NCBI RefSeq assembly: GCF_001514115.1
Contig: NZ_KQ948472.1
Coordinates: 1,515 to 65,514 of the forward strand
Length of the DNA stretch: 64,000 nt
Reading direction: 5' to 3'
Source: Streptomyces olivochromogenes
GTDB lineage: Bacteria > Actinomycetota > Actinomycetes > Streptomycetales > Streptomycetaceae
The position numbers and the translations under genes were made by a program. Shown piece by piece: positions 16,800-25,384 of this stretch. Numbering within the stretch: position 1 is the stretch's first letter; every line of letters starts with the position of its first letter. The notes beneath the pieces are model-generated. The model had not been told where the DNA came from and did not search any database. It was given only the letters and a program-made list of their open reading frames with translations.

Positions 16800-17190
16800 C
16801 CGCGGGTTGGCTCCGCCGCCGGGCCAGTGGACGGTAGGCGATGTCGGCCAGGATGCCGCTCATCGAGGACAGGTCCCGGCCCTCCTCGATGGGCGGTAGC
16901 CGGCAGATGCACGACCGCCCCGATCGCGGCGGTACCGGCCATCGGTGGTACCGGCCGGTCGGGGCGGCGCGCGGGCGTGGACGCCTAGGTTCGGTGTCGA
17001 ACGCCTCGATTGGCTGACAGGGCGACCGGCTTCACTGTTGAAGGGTCTCGCGGTCGGTGCCGGAGACCGCTCTCGTGACCTGGGCTGTCGCGCACCTTAC
17101 GAGTCAGCAGCGCGCAGGTCTCCCACCCGTGCGGTTGCCAGGTGGTCTGGGGACGAGCGCGGTGGCTTCCCCGGCCGGTCGGGCGGCGGA
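16800..17190. other. Intergenic region without a recognised gene
   Basis: This 390-base stretch lies between the convergent hydrolase and PIG-L deacetylase genes. It has a short direct repeat GGTACCGGCC (twice near 16931-16957). Frames on both strands have no ribosome site or family motif. I see no clear terminator hairpin. Confidence 0.6.
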
Positions 17191-18024
17191 TCAGCGCAGT
17201 CCGGCGAAGAGATCGTTCTCGGGTATGGCCGCGCCGGTGGCGTCCTGGACACGTACGAAGGTCTCCATGCCCATCAACTCGCCGAACCTCTCCTTGCCCA
17301 TCTTGAGGAAGAAGATGTTCTCGCCCTGACTGGCGTGCGCGGCCAGCGCGTCGAACTTCTGACCGCTGAACGCGGTGGTGTCCACCCACGTGGTGATCTC
17401 ATCGTCGGGGAGGCCGATCTCGGCCATCGCGGCGGCCTCGGCAGGATCCGGCTCCGGCATGTCCTCATGAAACTCGCGCATGATCTCGCCGAACCGCTGC
17501 ATCATCGAGCGGGGCATCGTGGTCCAGTACACCTTCGGTGTCAGCGCGGTCATCTCCAGCGCCGCCATCGTGATGCGGTGGGCCTGGATGTGGTCGGGGT
17601 GGCCGTAGAAGCCGTTCTCGTCGTAGGTGACGACCACATCGGGTCGGTAGTGCCGCATGAGTCCCGCGAGTCGGGCCGCGCCTTCCTGCACGGGGGTCTG
17701 CCAGAAGGATCCGGGGGCGTCGTTGCTCGGCCAGCCCGTCATCCCGGAGTCGGCATAGTCCAGCATCTCCAGATCGCTGACCTTCAGGACGTCACAGCTC
17801 GCCTCAAGTTCCTGACGGCGCATCAAGGCGACCGCCGCCGGATCGTGCCCGGGATCGCCCGGCTTGACACCCCCCGGTCCGTCACCGCAACCGCCGTCGG
17901 TACACGTCACGAGAACCGTGCGGATGCCTTCCGCCGCGTACCGCGCGAGGACCCCTCCGGTTCCGGTGGCCTCGTCGTCGGGGTGGGCGTGTACTGCCAT
18001 AAGCGTCAAGGGCCGGTCGGTCAT
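17191..18024 (-). CDS. PIG-L/LmbE-family deacetylase (MshB/Mca-like)
   Basis: The 277-residue product carries the zinc motif VHAHPDDE at residues 11-18 and the downstream YGHPDHIQAH element typical of the PIG-L/LmbE family of N-acetylglucosaminyl deacetylases and mycothiol amidases. In actinomycetes such enzymes act in mycothiol synthesis (MshB) or cleave mycothiol conjugates (Mca), and others deacetylate glycosides in antibiotic pathways. The segment LARYAAEGIRTVLVTCTDGG fits Mca/MshB closely, but subfamily and substrate stay open. The ATG at 18024 has AGGAGG eight bases upstream. It is cytoplasmic and transcribed alone, with over 350 bases to the preceding gene. Confidence 0.85.
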   Translation of the reverse strand: MTDRPLTLMAVHAHPDDEATGTGGVLARYAAEGIRTVLVTCTDGGCGDGPGGVKPGDPGHDPAAVALMRRQELEASCDVLKVSDLEMLDYADSGMTGWPSNDAPGSFWQTPVQEGAARLAGLMRHYRPDVVVTYDENGFYGHPDHIQAHRITMAALEMTALTPKVYWTTMPRSMMQRFGEIMREFHEDMPEPDPAEAAAMAEIGLPDDEITTWVDTTAFSGQKFDALAAHASQGENIFFLKMGKERFGELMGMETFVRVQDATGAAIPENDLFAGLR

Positions 18025-18375
18025 GAAACAGTCCTCCTGCAGAAAAGCGTCTTGGTCCGAGTGCGCGGCGGGCGTACCGCGACCCTGGGGCCCGGATCCT
18101 GGTGGGGCGGACGACCTGATGGTCTCCGTGTTCCCCGCCCGTGCGGCGCCGGTCCCTCGGTCGATGCAACCGTGCCGGCCGGACCGGCTGTTCCCGCCGC
18201 GGCCACTTGGCCTTCCAGGCGTCGGCGTTTCCACGCGAACGAGGTACAGGCGCGACCCGCATGTCTCAGACCAGAGCGACCAAGGTGAAAATGATCTCTA
18301 AGGCGCGATCGCGACGCAGAGCACGGCCGGGCCGAGGGCCAGGCGTCCAAGGCATGTGCTTCCCCTTCGTCGGTC
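18025..18375. other. Intergenic region without a recognised gene
   Basis: This 351-base stretch lies between the ROK gene end and the PIG-L gene start. It should hold the promoter of the PIG-L gene, but I see no convincing -35/-10 pair, operator palindrome or conserved peptide on either strand. Confidence 0.5.
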
Positions 18376-19263
18376 TCACGCCACCGCCGCGCGGGCCGCG
18401 CCCACCAGTGCGGCGTCCCCCGCGGGGCCGGCAGGCTTCATCGCGCGGGTTCGCCGTGCGTCGGCACGCGGGTCGTCCGGCGTCCAGCCCCCGGTCACGA
18501 GACCGGTGGACAGAGCGGGGGCGACGAGGTCCCAGGAGCGGGCCATGGAGCCTCCGACGACCAGGGCGGTCGCGCCGAAGGCCAGCAGGCGCGGGCCCAG
18601 CACGGCGCCCAGTCGGGTGAAGGCGTCGTCCAGCGCCCGCCGGGCCCGCTCCTCTCCTGCCCTGGCTCGTTCGGCGATGTCGTGTACATCGGCGGCGGGG
18701 TCGCCGTAGCGGGCGAGGATCGCCCGGCGGGAGACGGTGTCCTCCAGCGGCCGGTCGTCGATCTCGGTGAGGTCCATCCGCCCCTCGGGCGGTACGCCGG
18801 GACCGTGGTCGCAGATGCGGCCGTCGGCGAGAAACGCCGAGCCGACACCGGTGCCGAGCGTGATGCCCACGGCGCGGCGGTGCCCGCGGACGGTGCCCGC
18901 GGACCACTCGCCGGTCAGGAAGGCGTGGGCGTCGTTGAGGAACACGACGTCGCCGGGACACTGCCGCAGTCCGTCGAGGAGTGCTGCTCGCACGTCCATC
19001 CCGTACAGGGCCTCGAACTTGCCCACGCCCTTGAAGAGGGCGATCCCCCTCGCGTAGTCGAACGGCCCTGGCACCGCCACGCCCCACCGCGCACCAGGAG
19101 GTACCGACAGCCCGTCGGCGCAGTGTCGGACGATGCCGAGGATGTCTTCGGCGTCGCCGTCCGCGTCGAGCGGTTCGCGCGTGCGGCTGGTGACACGTCC
19201 GTCGCGCGGGTCGACGAGCGCCGCGGTGACATGGGTGCCGCCGATCTCCAGGACCGGAATCAA
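18376..19263 (-). CDS. ROK-family sugar kinase-like protein
   Basis: The 295-residue product is a ROK-type kinase/ASKHA protein. It has the N-terminal phosphate loop VLEIGGTHVTAALVD, a sugar-site region WGVAVPGPFDY and VVFLNDAHAF with the catalytic aspartate, and the second ATP loop GITLGTGVGSAFL. The usual zinc-binding cysteine cluster of repressor-type ROK proteins is absent and there is no DNA-binding domain, so a sugar kinase is likely. It starts at a TTG that overlaps the stop of the preceding isomerase-like gene (TTGA), giving tight coupling. It is the last gene of the ABC-transporter operon. The substrate is unknown; glucose, mannose, fructose or a related hexose would fit. Confidence 0.8.
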   Translation of the reverse strand: MIPVLEIGGTHVTAALVDPRDGRVTSRTREPLDADGDAEDILGIVRHCADGLSVPPGARWGVAVPGPFDYARGIALFKGVGKFEALYGMDVRAALLDGLRQCPGDVVFLNDAHAFLTGEWSAGTVRGHRRAVGITLGTGVGSAFLADGRICDHGPGVPPEGRMDLTEIDDRPLEDTVSRRAILARYGDPAADVHDIAERARAGEERARRALDDAFTRLGAVLGPRLLAFGATALVVGGSMARSWDLVAPALSTGLVTGGWTPDDPRADARRTRAMKPAGPAGDAALVGAARAAVA

Positions 19264-20987
19264 CGGACCAGCGCCTTCACGACACGCACCGGGTCGGCAC
19301 CGGCCGCTCGCAGGGTGTACCGGCCGACCGCGGCCGGCACGGTCAGCGTCTCCGCGTAGGCGAGTTCGTGCCGGTCCCCGGCCGCCGTGTGCACGGTGAC
19401 GCCTTCCCCTTCCACCACGTTCAGGATGTGGAACCGTCCCTGCGTGTCGTCGGCGGCCTCGGCCTCGGCGTCGAGCACGAACCTCCGGACCTCGTAGAAC
19501 ATCTCGGCCAGCCCGCCGATGACCTCCTCCCGCCAGCCGGTGCCCTCGCGCAGGGTGCGCGGCTTCTGCACCAGGTCACGGGCGACGGCCTCCCCGCGTC
19601 GTCCGGTCTCCAGGTTGGCGAAACCGTGCTCGTAGGGCAGGGGGCGCGGGTTGCCGTCGGCGCCGGGCCGCAGCCAGTCGTAGAACCTCAGGCTGTAGAG
19701 ATAGGGGGTGGCGCTGATCTCCAGTACGAGGTTGCCCGCGCCGCTGGCGTGCGGGGTGCCCGCCGGGATCATGAACAGCTGGCCCTGCTCGGCGGGGAAG
19801 GCCAGGACGTGGTCCTCGGGGTCCATGGGGACTCCGTCGGTGACGGCCCTCTCCACCTCCTTGCGGAAGACGTCGACGTCGGTGTCCTCACGCAGGCCGA
19901 GGAACACCTTGGTGTCGGAGCTGCCGCGGGTGAGGTAGTACGTCTCGTGCTGGGTGTACGCCCAGCCGAAACGCTCGCGCATATATGACTCCTTCGGGTG
20001 GCAGTGCACGGAGAGGCTGCCGCCGCCGACGGTGTCCAGGTAGTCGAAGCGGATCGGGAAGGACGTGCCGAAGCGGGCGTGCGCCTCTGCCCCCAGTACG
20101 CTCAACGGTTCCAGCACGCACAGGAGTTGGAACGGCACCTCGGCCTGAGTCTCCGGTCCGGTGCCGATGAGGATGCCCGCCTCGGGCGCGATCAGTTCAT
20201 AACCGAGCGCGGTGTTGCGGGCGTCGGGGTTGAAGCCCAGCTCGCGCTGTGCCCAATGGCCGCCCCAGGGGGTGGAGTTGAAGTACGGACGGGTGCGGAC
20301 GGGCTTGCGGGCCAGCGCGGCGTACGTGGCGCGCAGGCCTGCTCCGTCGATCCACGCCGGGTGGTCGGGGTGCTGCATGTCGAGCCAGGCGTCGAGGCGG
20401 TGTGCGAGCGAGTCGCGGTGCTGGTCGAGCATCGGCCAGTCGATGTAGAACAGCCGTCTGAAGTCGGGCTTCTCGTCCGGCAGACCGAGGTTGGCGCCCA
20501 CTTCACCCGCGCCGACGGAGGCCTCCGCGTATCGCTTGGGCACATCGGCGTACCAGAGCAGGTCGTGATCCACGAGGGCGGCGCCGGGCCCGTGGACGAG
20601 GAGCAGCCCTTCCTGCGGCGGTGCGGATATCGGGAGGCTCTCGAAGAGGTCGTCGAGGGGATTTTCGGCGAGCTTGCGGAAGTAGGGGTCGTCGGCGTCC
20701 GCCGGGCGTTCGGTACGGCTCCTGACGTGCGCCGGCCGTGCGTAGTGGCTCCGGATGTCGAGCAGGGTGACGGGGGCGCCGCGCCCGGTCAGCTCGTGTG
20801 CGAGGCGATCAGCGAGGAGGGACCAGTCGACGGACGGGGGCCCGTCGATGGCCACCACCGCGGGGCCATCGGGGAGTTGGGAGGCCACTGCCTGCCATCC
20901 CGTGTGGAGGACGGCCTGCGGGGCGGGGGCGTAGCGCGGATCGAGCCGGTACACACGGTCTCCTTTACAGACGGGGGCAGCGCTCAT
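19260..20987 (-). CDS. Two-domain protein: kinase-like N-terminus and mannose-6-phosphate isomerase-like cupin
   Basis: The 575-residue protein has two parts. Residues about 40-200 look like a nucleoside-kinase/uridine-kinase-type P-loop fold (AVVAIDGPPSVDWSLLADRL, then VTLLDIRSHY), but the Walker A lysine is missing, since the loop reads DGPPSVDWS. Residues about 225-575 resemble class I phosphomannose isomerases, with metal-site candidates in SVHCHPKESYM and the later IPAGTPHASGAGN. Known family members are annotated as mannose-6-phosphate isomerase-like, acting on sugar phosphates. The ATG overlaps the permease stop (ATGA) and the stop overlaps the ROK start, so it is embedded in the importer operon. 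The role of the N-terminal domain is unknown; it could bind nucleotide without catalysis. Confidence 0.75.
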   Translation of the reverse strand: MSAAPVCKGDRVYRLDPRYAPAPQAVLHTGWQAVASQLPDGPAVVAIDGPPSVDWSLLADRLAHELTGRGAPVTLLDIRSHYARPAHVRSRTERPADADDPYFRKLAENPLDDLFESLPISAPPQEGLLLVHGPGAALVDHDLLWYADVPKRYAEASVGAGEVGANLGLPDEKPDFRRLFYIDWPMLDQHRDSLAHRLDAWLDMQHPDHPAWIDGAGLRATYAALARKPVRTRPYFNSTPWGGHWAQRELGFNPDARNTALGYELIAPEAGILIGTGPETQAEVPFQLLCVLEPLSVLGAEAHARFGTSFPIRFDYLDTVGGGSLSVHCHPKESYMRERFGWAYTQHETYYLTRGSSDTKVFLGLREDTDVDVFRKEVERAVTDGVPMDPEDHVLAFPAEQGQLFMIPAGTPHASGAGNLVLEISATPYLYSLRFYDWLRPGADGNPRPLPYEHGFANLETGRRGEAVARDLVQKPRTLREGTGWREEVIGGLAEMFYEVRRFVLDAEAEAADDTQGRFHILNVVEGEGVTVHTAAGDRHELAYAETLTVPAAVGRYTLRAAGADPVRVVKALVR

Positions 20988-21898
20988 TCCTTGCTCGCTC
21001 CGGCGAGCATCCCGGACACCAGAGTGCGCTGCGAGAAGAGGAAGAGCACCAGCACAGGCAGGATGGCGATGATGATGGCCAGGGCGAGTTCGGGGATGGT
21101 GACGTTCAGTCCGGCGCCGGCGACGGGGTTGAAGGACGGCGTCGAGGTCAGCAGTTGGTTCAGGCCCACCTGGACGGGGAACTGCTCGCTGTTCGGCAGG
21201 ACGAGATACGGCAGGAAGAAATTGTTCCAGTTACCCACGAAGCTGAAGAACGCGACCAGTCCGACCACCGGCTTGGCGAGCGGGAGCGCGATGCGTGAGA
21301 AGAGCTGCCACTCCGTGCAGCCGTCGATCCGCGCGGCGGACAGCAGGTCCCTGGGAAGGCTGCTCCCGAAGTAGATGTAAACCAAGTACACGCCGAACGG
21401 ATAGAACGAGAAGGGGAGTATCACCGACCAGATGGTGCCGATCAGGTGGAAGCGGTTGAGTTCCAGGAAGATCGGCAGCACCAGGGTGGCCTGCGGCATG
21501 ATCATGGTGACCAGGGTGATCACGAGGAGCGTCTTGCGTCCCCGGAAATTCGTCAGCGCCAGCGCGTAGCCGGCCGGAACGCTGACGGCCAGCGTCAGGA
21601 TGAGCGAACCGCCCGAGTAGACGGCCGAGTTACGCAGCCACTTCACCATGGCGCCGTCCTGGAAGGCGAACAGGTGCCGCCAGGCGGTGCCTATTTGATG
21701 GAACGAGCCGAAGGAGAGCGGGTTGTCCCGCACCACTTCGCCGGCGGTCTTCGAAGGCGCCAACAGCAGCCAGATCACCGGCAGTACGAAGAACACCAGG
21801 AGCAGAGCCAGGAGGAGTCCTACGACCACGAAGGGGAGGGTCCTGGAAAGGCGGATGCGCCGCTTCACGGCCGTCAGGGAGAGAGCGGTCTGTGTCAT
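20984..21898 (-). CDS. Carbohydrate ABC transporter permease (MalG type)
   Basis: This 304-residue inner-membrane permease of a CUT1 sugar importer has about six helices, from PFVVVGLLLALLLVFFVLPV onward. It carries the EAA-type cytoplasmic loop (LLSAARIDGCTEWQLFSRIALP) that contacts the ATPase. The ATG overlaps the preceding permease stop in an ATGA arrangement. No ATPase gene is in the operon; in Streptomyces such importers commonly share the MsiK ATPase encoded elsewhere. Confidence 0.94.
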   Translation of the reverse strand: MTQTALSLTAVKRRIRLSRTLPFVVVGLLLALLLVFFVLPVIWLLLAPSKTAGEVVRDNPLSFGSFHQIGTAWRHLFAFQDGAMVKWLRNSAVYSGGSLILTLAVSVPAGYALALTNFRGRKTLLVITLVTMIMPQATLVLPIFLELNRFHLIGTIWSVILPFSFYPFGVYLVYIYFGSSLPRDLLSAARIDGCTEWQLFSRIALPLAKPVVGLVAFFSFVGNWNNFFLPYLVLPNSEQFPVQVGLNQLLTSTPSFNPVAGAGLNVTIPELALAIIIAILPVLVLFLFSQRTLVSGMLAGASKE

Positions 21899-22827
21899 TT
21901 CTCGTCCAACTTGAACAGGTTCGAGCGAGCGACCAGCAGCCCGGCGGCGAGGAGACCTACGGCGAGGAGGACGACGGAGATGGCTGCGGCGCCGTTGAAG
22001 TCGCCCTGCTGGAAGGCGTAGACGTAGGCCAGTTGGTTGGGCGACCAAGTAGGGCTCACCCTGCCGAGGCTGGCGGTCTGGAGAAGCTGGGGCTCGACGA
22101 ACAACTGGGTGCCCGTCGCGAAAGCCATGATCGTCATATAGACGATCCACTGCCGGATCATCGGGATCTGGATGTGCCAGGCGGTGCGCCATGGGCCCGC
22201 GCCGTCCATGCGGGCCGCTTCCAGCACCTCGTCGGGTATGTTGTTCAACGCCCCGTACATCACGACCATCCAGCCTCCGGCGCCCGTCCAGAAGGCGATC
22301 AGCATGAGGATCAGCGGCAGGTTGCCGGGCGCCAGGGCGGCGGCGAACGTCTTCAGCCCCATGGCGGTGAGCAGCCAGGACACCGGGCTGACGTCGGGGT
22401 CCAGCATGAACAGCCAGACCAGGACGCTCGCCACTCCGGCGAGGGCGCCCGGGATGTAGTACAGGAAGCGGAAGAGCGCCGATGTGCCCGGACGCACGCG
22501 GCCGCGCAGAACCACTGCGGTCAGCACGACCAGGACGACGAGGGTCACCAGCCACATGACCAGATAGACCAGCATGTGGGTGAAGGCAGGGGCGAAGCGG
22601 TAGTCCTGGATGACCTTCACGAACTGGTTGAGCCCGGTGAACTGGCCCCGGTCATTGGTGAGCGCGAGGTAGAACGCGTACCCGGTGGGGAAGACGCCGA
22701 ACGCGAGCAGCAGCAGCGCGTAGCCGGCGACGAAGAAGTAGCCTGCGCGGCCGCGGGCCTTGCGCCGCGGCGTGGTGCCGCGGCGCAAGGGGGAGACGGC
22801 GACGCGCTCGGTCTCCAGCAAGGTCAC
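21895..22827 (-). CDS. Carbohydrate ABC transporter permease (MalF type)
   Basis: This 310-residue membrane permease is the partner of the MalG-type protein. It has a cytoplasmic N-terminus rich in arginine, about six helices beginning near residue 30, and the EAA loop (PDEVLEAARMDGAGPWRTAWH). The GTG at 22827 overlaps the binding-protein stop (GTGA), and was chosen over longer frames that lack this coupling. Together with the upstream lipoprotein it forms the membrane part of a CUT1 importer. Confidence 0.94.
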   Translation of the reverse strand: MTLLETERVAVSPLRRGTTPRRKARGRAGYFFVAGYALLLLAFGVFPTGYAFYLALTNDRGQFTGLNQFVKVIQDYRFAPAFTHMLVYLVMWLVTLVVLVVLTAVVLRGRVRPGTSALFRFLYYIPGALAGVASVLVWLFMLDPDVSPVSWLLTAMGLKTFAAALAPGNLPLILMLIAFWTGAGGWMVVMYGALNNIPDEVLEAARMDGAGPWRTAWHIQIPMIRQWIVYMTIMAFATGTQLFVEPQLLQTASLGRVSPTWSPNQLAYVYAFQQGDFNGAAAISVVLLAVGLLAAGLLVARSNLFKLDEK

Positions 22828-24209
22828 TGATCGACCACCTTGTAGCCCTGGGTCTTGGCCTCGCCCGCGATCTCCTGCTGCCAGGCCGGCAGCGTCTCGG
22901 TCAGGCTCTTTCCGGAGGTCAGAGCCGGGAGGACGACGCTGGACCAGGCGGTGGAGTCCGAGAACCTGGTGTTCGACCAGCCGGTCCACACCTCGTTCGC
23001 GGCCTGCTGGAACGGCTCGCTCACATCATTGGCGAAGTAGTTCCTGTTGGCCGGGTTGGCCAGCCAGGCCTTCGCGGCCTGGGTGTAGGCCGGATAGGTG
23101 GGCGCGGTGGCCTGGTTCTCGTCGGAGGTGGTCAGCCAGGTGACCAGGTCCGAGGACGCCTTGAGGTTGGCGCTGTGCGAGGACACCATCCACACGCCGC
23201 CGCCGACGTTGCCCGTGGCGGTCGTGCTCTCTCCCTGCCAGGTCAGAGGGGGCGCCGCGGCGATCTGCTTGGCCGGAGTCTTGAAGCCGGCCTTGAAGAG
23301 GTACTGGCCGTACCAGGAAGGGCCGTAGGCCATCAGGACCTTGCCGCCGCTGTTCTTGGCGAATCCCTGGCTGAAGAAGCCCTGCGTGGCGATGGCCTTG
23401 GCGCTGATGAGGTTGTCCAGCAGCTTCGCCATCCGGGTGCACTTCGGGTCCTGCAGGTCGGTGCGCAGGGTGCCGGGCTTCACCAGACTGAACGCGGGGC
23501 ACTGGCCCGACCAGAAGTACGACTCGTGGGAGTTGGTGTCGCCGACCGAGCCGACCAGATAGCCCGGATGGTCCTTGGCGGCCTGCTTGCCGAGGGCCTC
23601 GTACTCCTGCCACGTGGTGGGAACCTTGTATCCCCACTTGTCCATGAGGGACTTGTTGTACCAGAGGAGGACCTGCGCGATGTCATTGCGCATGCAGTAG
23701 GTGTGGCCGTTGAACTGACAGGGCGTCAGCGAACCCTTGGCGAATCCGTCCAGGGTGCTCTGCGGTACGAGCTTCTCGTCCAGGGGCGCGGCGAACGGCC
23801 GCGCGCCGGGCTTGGTGGCCTCCGACGCCCAGGTCACGTCGGTCGGCGTGCCGAACACCACGTCGGGCCACCCGCTGCCGGTCCTGTCGAACAGCTGCAC
23901 CTTCGACTGCAGATACGTCGATCCGTCGGCTCCGCCGTCGTACGTGACGATCTTCATCTTCACGTCGGGGTGCGACTTCTGGTACGCCTGCACCGACGGC
24001 AGTCTGGTCGAGTCGGCCCACACCGTTATCTGCGAGCCCTCCTTCTGCGCGACCGGCTTGAACGCCGACTGCCCGGAGGAGGAATCGGTTGTGGTGTCGG
24101 CGCTGGCGCAGCCTGCCAGGGCGGCCGCGGTGGCCAGGGACAGCGTGACGGCCGCCGTGCGGAGCAGGGAGTGACGCCGGCCGGTTCTCGGAGCTATGGA
24201 AGACCCCAT
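22824..24209 (-). CDS. Extracellular sugar-binding lipoprotein of an ABC transporter
   Basis: The 461-residue protein begins with an arginine-rich signal peptide and a lipobox (ATAAALAGC, lipid cysteine at about residue 33). Family 1 extracellular solute-binding features follow (ITVWADSTRLPSV, DVVFGTPTDVTW, and the aromatic-rich YGPSWYGQYLFKAG region). It would be tethered outside the membrane and deliver an oligo- or monosaccharide to the two permeases. The gene is 27 bases after the enolase-superfamily gene and its stop overlaps the MalF start. Five further cysteines after the lipobox (in LTPCQFNGHTYCM, SGQCPAF and DPKCTRM) could form disulfides. L-fucose or a fucosylated oligosaccharide is a reasonable guess for the ligand given the neighbours. 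Confidence 0.92.
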   Translation of the reverse strand: MGSSIAPRTGRRHSLLRTAAVTLSLATAAALAGCASADTTTDSSSGQSAFKPVAQKEGSQITVWADSTRLPSVQAYQKSHPDVKMKIVTYDGGADGSTYLQSKVQLFDRTGSGWPDVVFGTPTDVTWASEATKPGARPFAAPLDEKLVPQSTLDGFAKGSLTPCQFNGHTYCMRNDIAQVLLWYNKSLMDKWGYKVPTTWQEYEALGKQAAKDHPGYLVGSVGDTNSHESYFWSGQCPAFSLVKPGTLRTDLQDPKCTRMAKLLDNLISAKAIATQGFFSQGFAKNSGGKVLMAYGPSWYGQYLFKAGFKTPAKQIAAAPPLTWQGESTTATGNVGGGVWMVSSHSANLKASSDLVTWLTTSDENQATAPTYPAYTQAAKAWLANPANRNYFANDVSEPFQQAANEVWTGWSNTRFSDSTAWSSVVLPALTSGKSLTETLPAWQQEIAGEAKTQGYKVVDQ

Positions 24210-24236
24210 TGTCTTGCCTTTCTGTTCTTGCGCCGC

Positions 24237-25334
24237 TCAGCGCGGTTGCTCGACGAACGGCAGGAGTTCGCTGCCGTAGCCGAAATCGAGGGGAAGGGCT
24301 ATGCCGGGCCCCGCGGGGGCGTGCACCAGGCCCTGGTCGTCCACGTGGCGCTCTCGGACGACGTTCACCGAGGTCACCAGGGACTCGTAGTAGGTGGTGT
24401 TGGAGATGGCCATGCACAGGTGGTGGTTGGGAATGTCCGAACCGTGCACCTCGGCCCGCAGACGGTAGGCGTCGGCGAGATGCGCGGTGCGCATGGCGCC
24501 GGTGATGCCGCCCCGGAGGGTGGTGCCGGCCCGGACACCGAAGGTGGCGGCACCGGCCCGGATGAAGTCCGCCGCGTTCATGTGCGCTCCGTCGGAGGTC
24601 TCCGCCACCAGAAGCGGTACGTCCACGGTCTCGGCCAGCCGCTGATAGGCCGAGATGCTGAATTCGCGGATCGGCTCCTCGTACCAGAGATAGTCGGCCT
24701 CGGAGAGCGCCCGCCCCAGCCGGATCGCGTCGGGCAGGTCGAAGCCCGCTGATCCGTCGTACATGAGAGGGACGCTCGGACCGACGTGCTCGCGCAGGGC
24801 CAGGCACAGTTCCGCGTCACGGCGGGCGTCGCCCCAGGCGTGCAGTTTGATACCGCGATACCCCAGGGCCAGGCACTGATCCGCCACGTCGAGGAACTCC
24901 GCGATGCTGGAGAACGTCGAGGTGGAGGCGTAGGCGGGGATGGCGTCCCGGAAGCCGCCGAGCAGGCGCCAGACCGGCTCGCCGTGGTAGCGGCCGGCCA
25001 GGTCCCACAGGGCGATGTCGATGAGGCCCAGGGTGGGAAGCGGGAGTTCGTGGATACGGTCCAGCTCCCACACCCGGTGCCACAGCCATTCCCGCTGGAA
25101 CGGGTCGGCTCCGACCAGTTCCGCACGGAAGACCCGGTCCACCAGGTCCCGCAGGGTGGAGTAGGCGCCCGGGCGAGCGAACAGCGCCACTCCCTCGGCT
25201 CCCTCGTCCGTCCCGATGTGCAGGACCGCGCCGTCGCCCACCGGAGCGCTTCCGCTCAGCCCGTCGCGCCAGCGGAAGGGCGGACTGGCTGCCGGAACAT
25301 CGATCCGGTGTACTTCGACATGGGTGATCTTCAT
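24237..25334 (-). CDS. Enolase-superfamily sugar-acid dehydratase (mandelate racemase group)
   Basis: This 365-residue protein belongs to the mandelate racemase/muconate lactonizing enzyme family, which abstracts a proton alpha to a carboxylate. Visible active-site elements are the second-strand base in GYRGIKLHAWG, magnesium ligands in PLMYDGSAGF, YLWYEEPIRE and LLVAETSDGA, and a seventh-strand histidine in AEVHGSDIPNHH. Many members dehydrate sugar acids. In this locus L-fuconate dehydratase is the natural role, linking the fuconolactonase-like and SDR enzymes across the regulator, but known L-fuconate dehydratases are longer (about 430-440 residues), so the substrate is an inference. The gene is 50 bases after the GH141-like gene and 27 before the binding protein. 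Confidence 0.85.
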   Translation of the reverse strand: MKITHVEVHRIDVPAASPPFRWRDGLSGSAPVGDGAVLHIGTDEGAEGVALFARPGAYSTLRDLVDRVFRAELVGADPFQREWLWHRVWELDRIHELPLPTLGLIDIALWDLAGRYHGEPVWRLLGGFRDAIPAYASTSTFSSIAEFLDVADQCLALGYRGIKLHAWGDARRDAELCLALREHVGPSVPLMYDGSAGFDLPDAIRLGRALSEADYLWYEEPIREFSISAYQRLAETVDVPLLVAETSDGAHMNAADFIRAGAATFGVRAGTTLRGGITGAMRTAHLADAYRLRAEVHGSDIPNHHLCMAISNTTYYESLVTSVNVVRERHVDDQGLVHAPAGPGIALPLDFGYGSELLPFVEQPR

Positions 25335-25384
25335 CCTGGCTTTCGTCTTCTGTAGGAAGGGGTTTTGGCTCGGAAGCGGGGTGC

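Noticed and set aside
17191..18234. Longer PIG-L protein starting at 18234
   Set aside because: The ATG at 18024 has an excellent ribosome site and the AHPDDE motif follows at the usual distance; the extension is arginine-rich and unlikely.
24237..25334. Firm naming as L-fuconate dehydratase
   Set aside because: It is about 70 residues shorter than characterised L-fuconate dehydratases; only the family and the context are secure.
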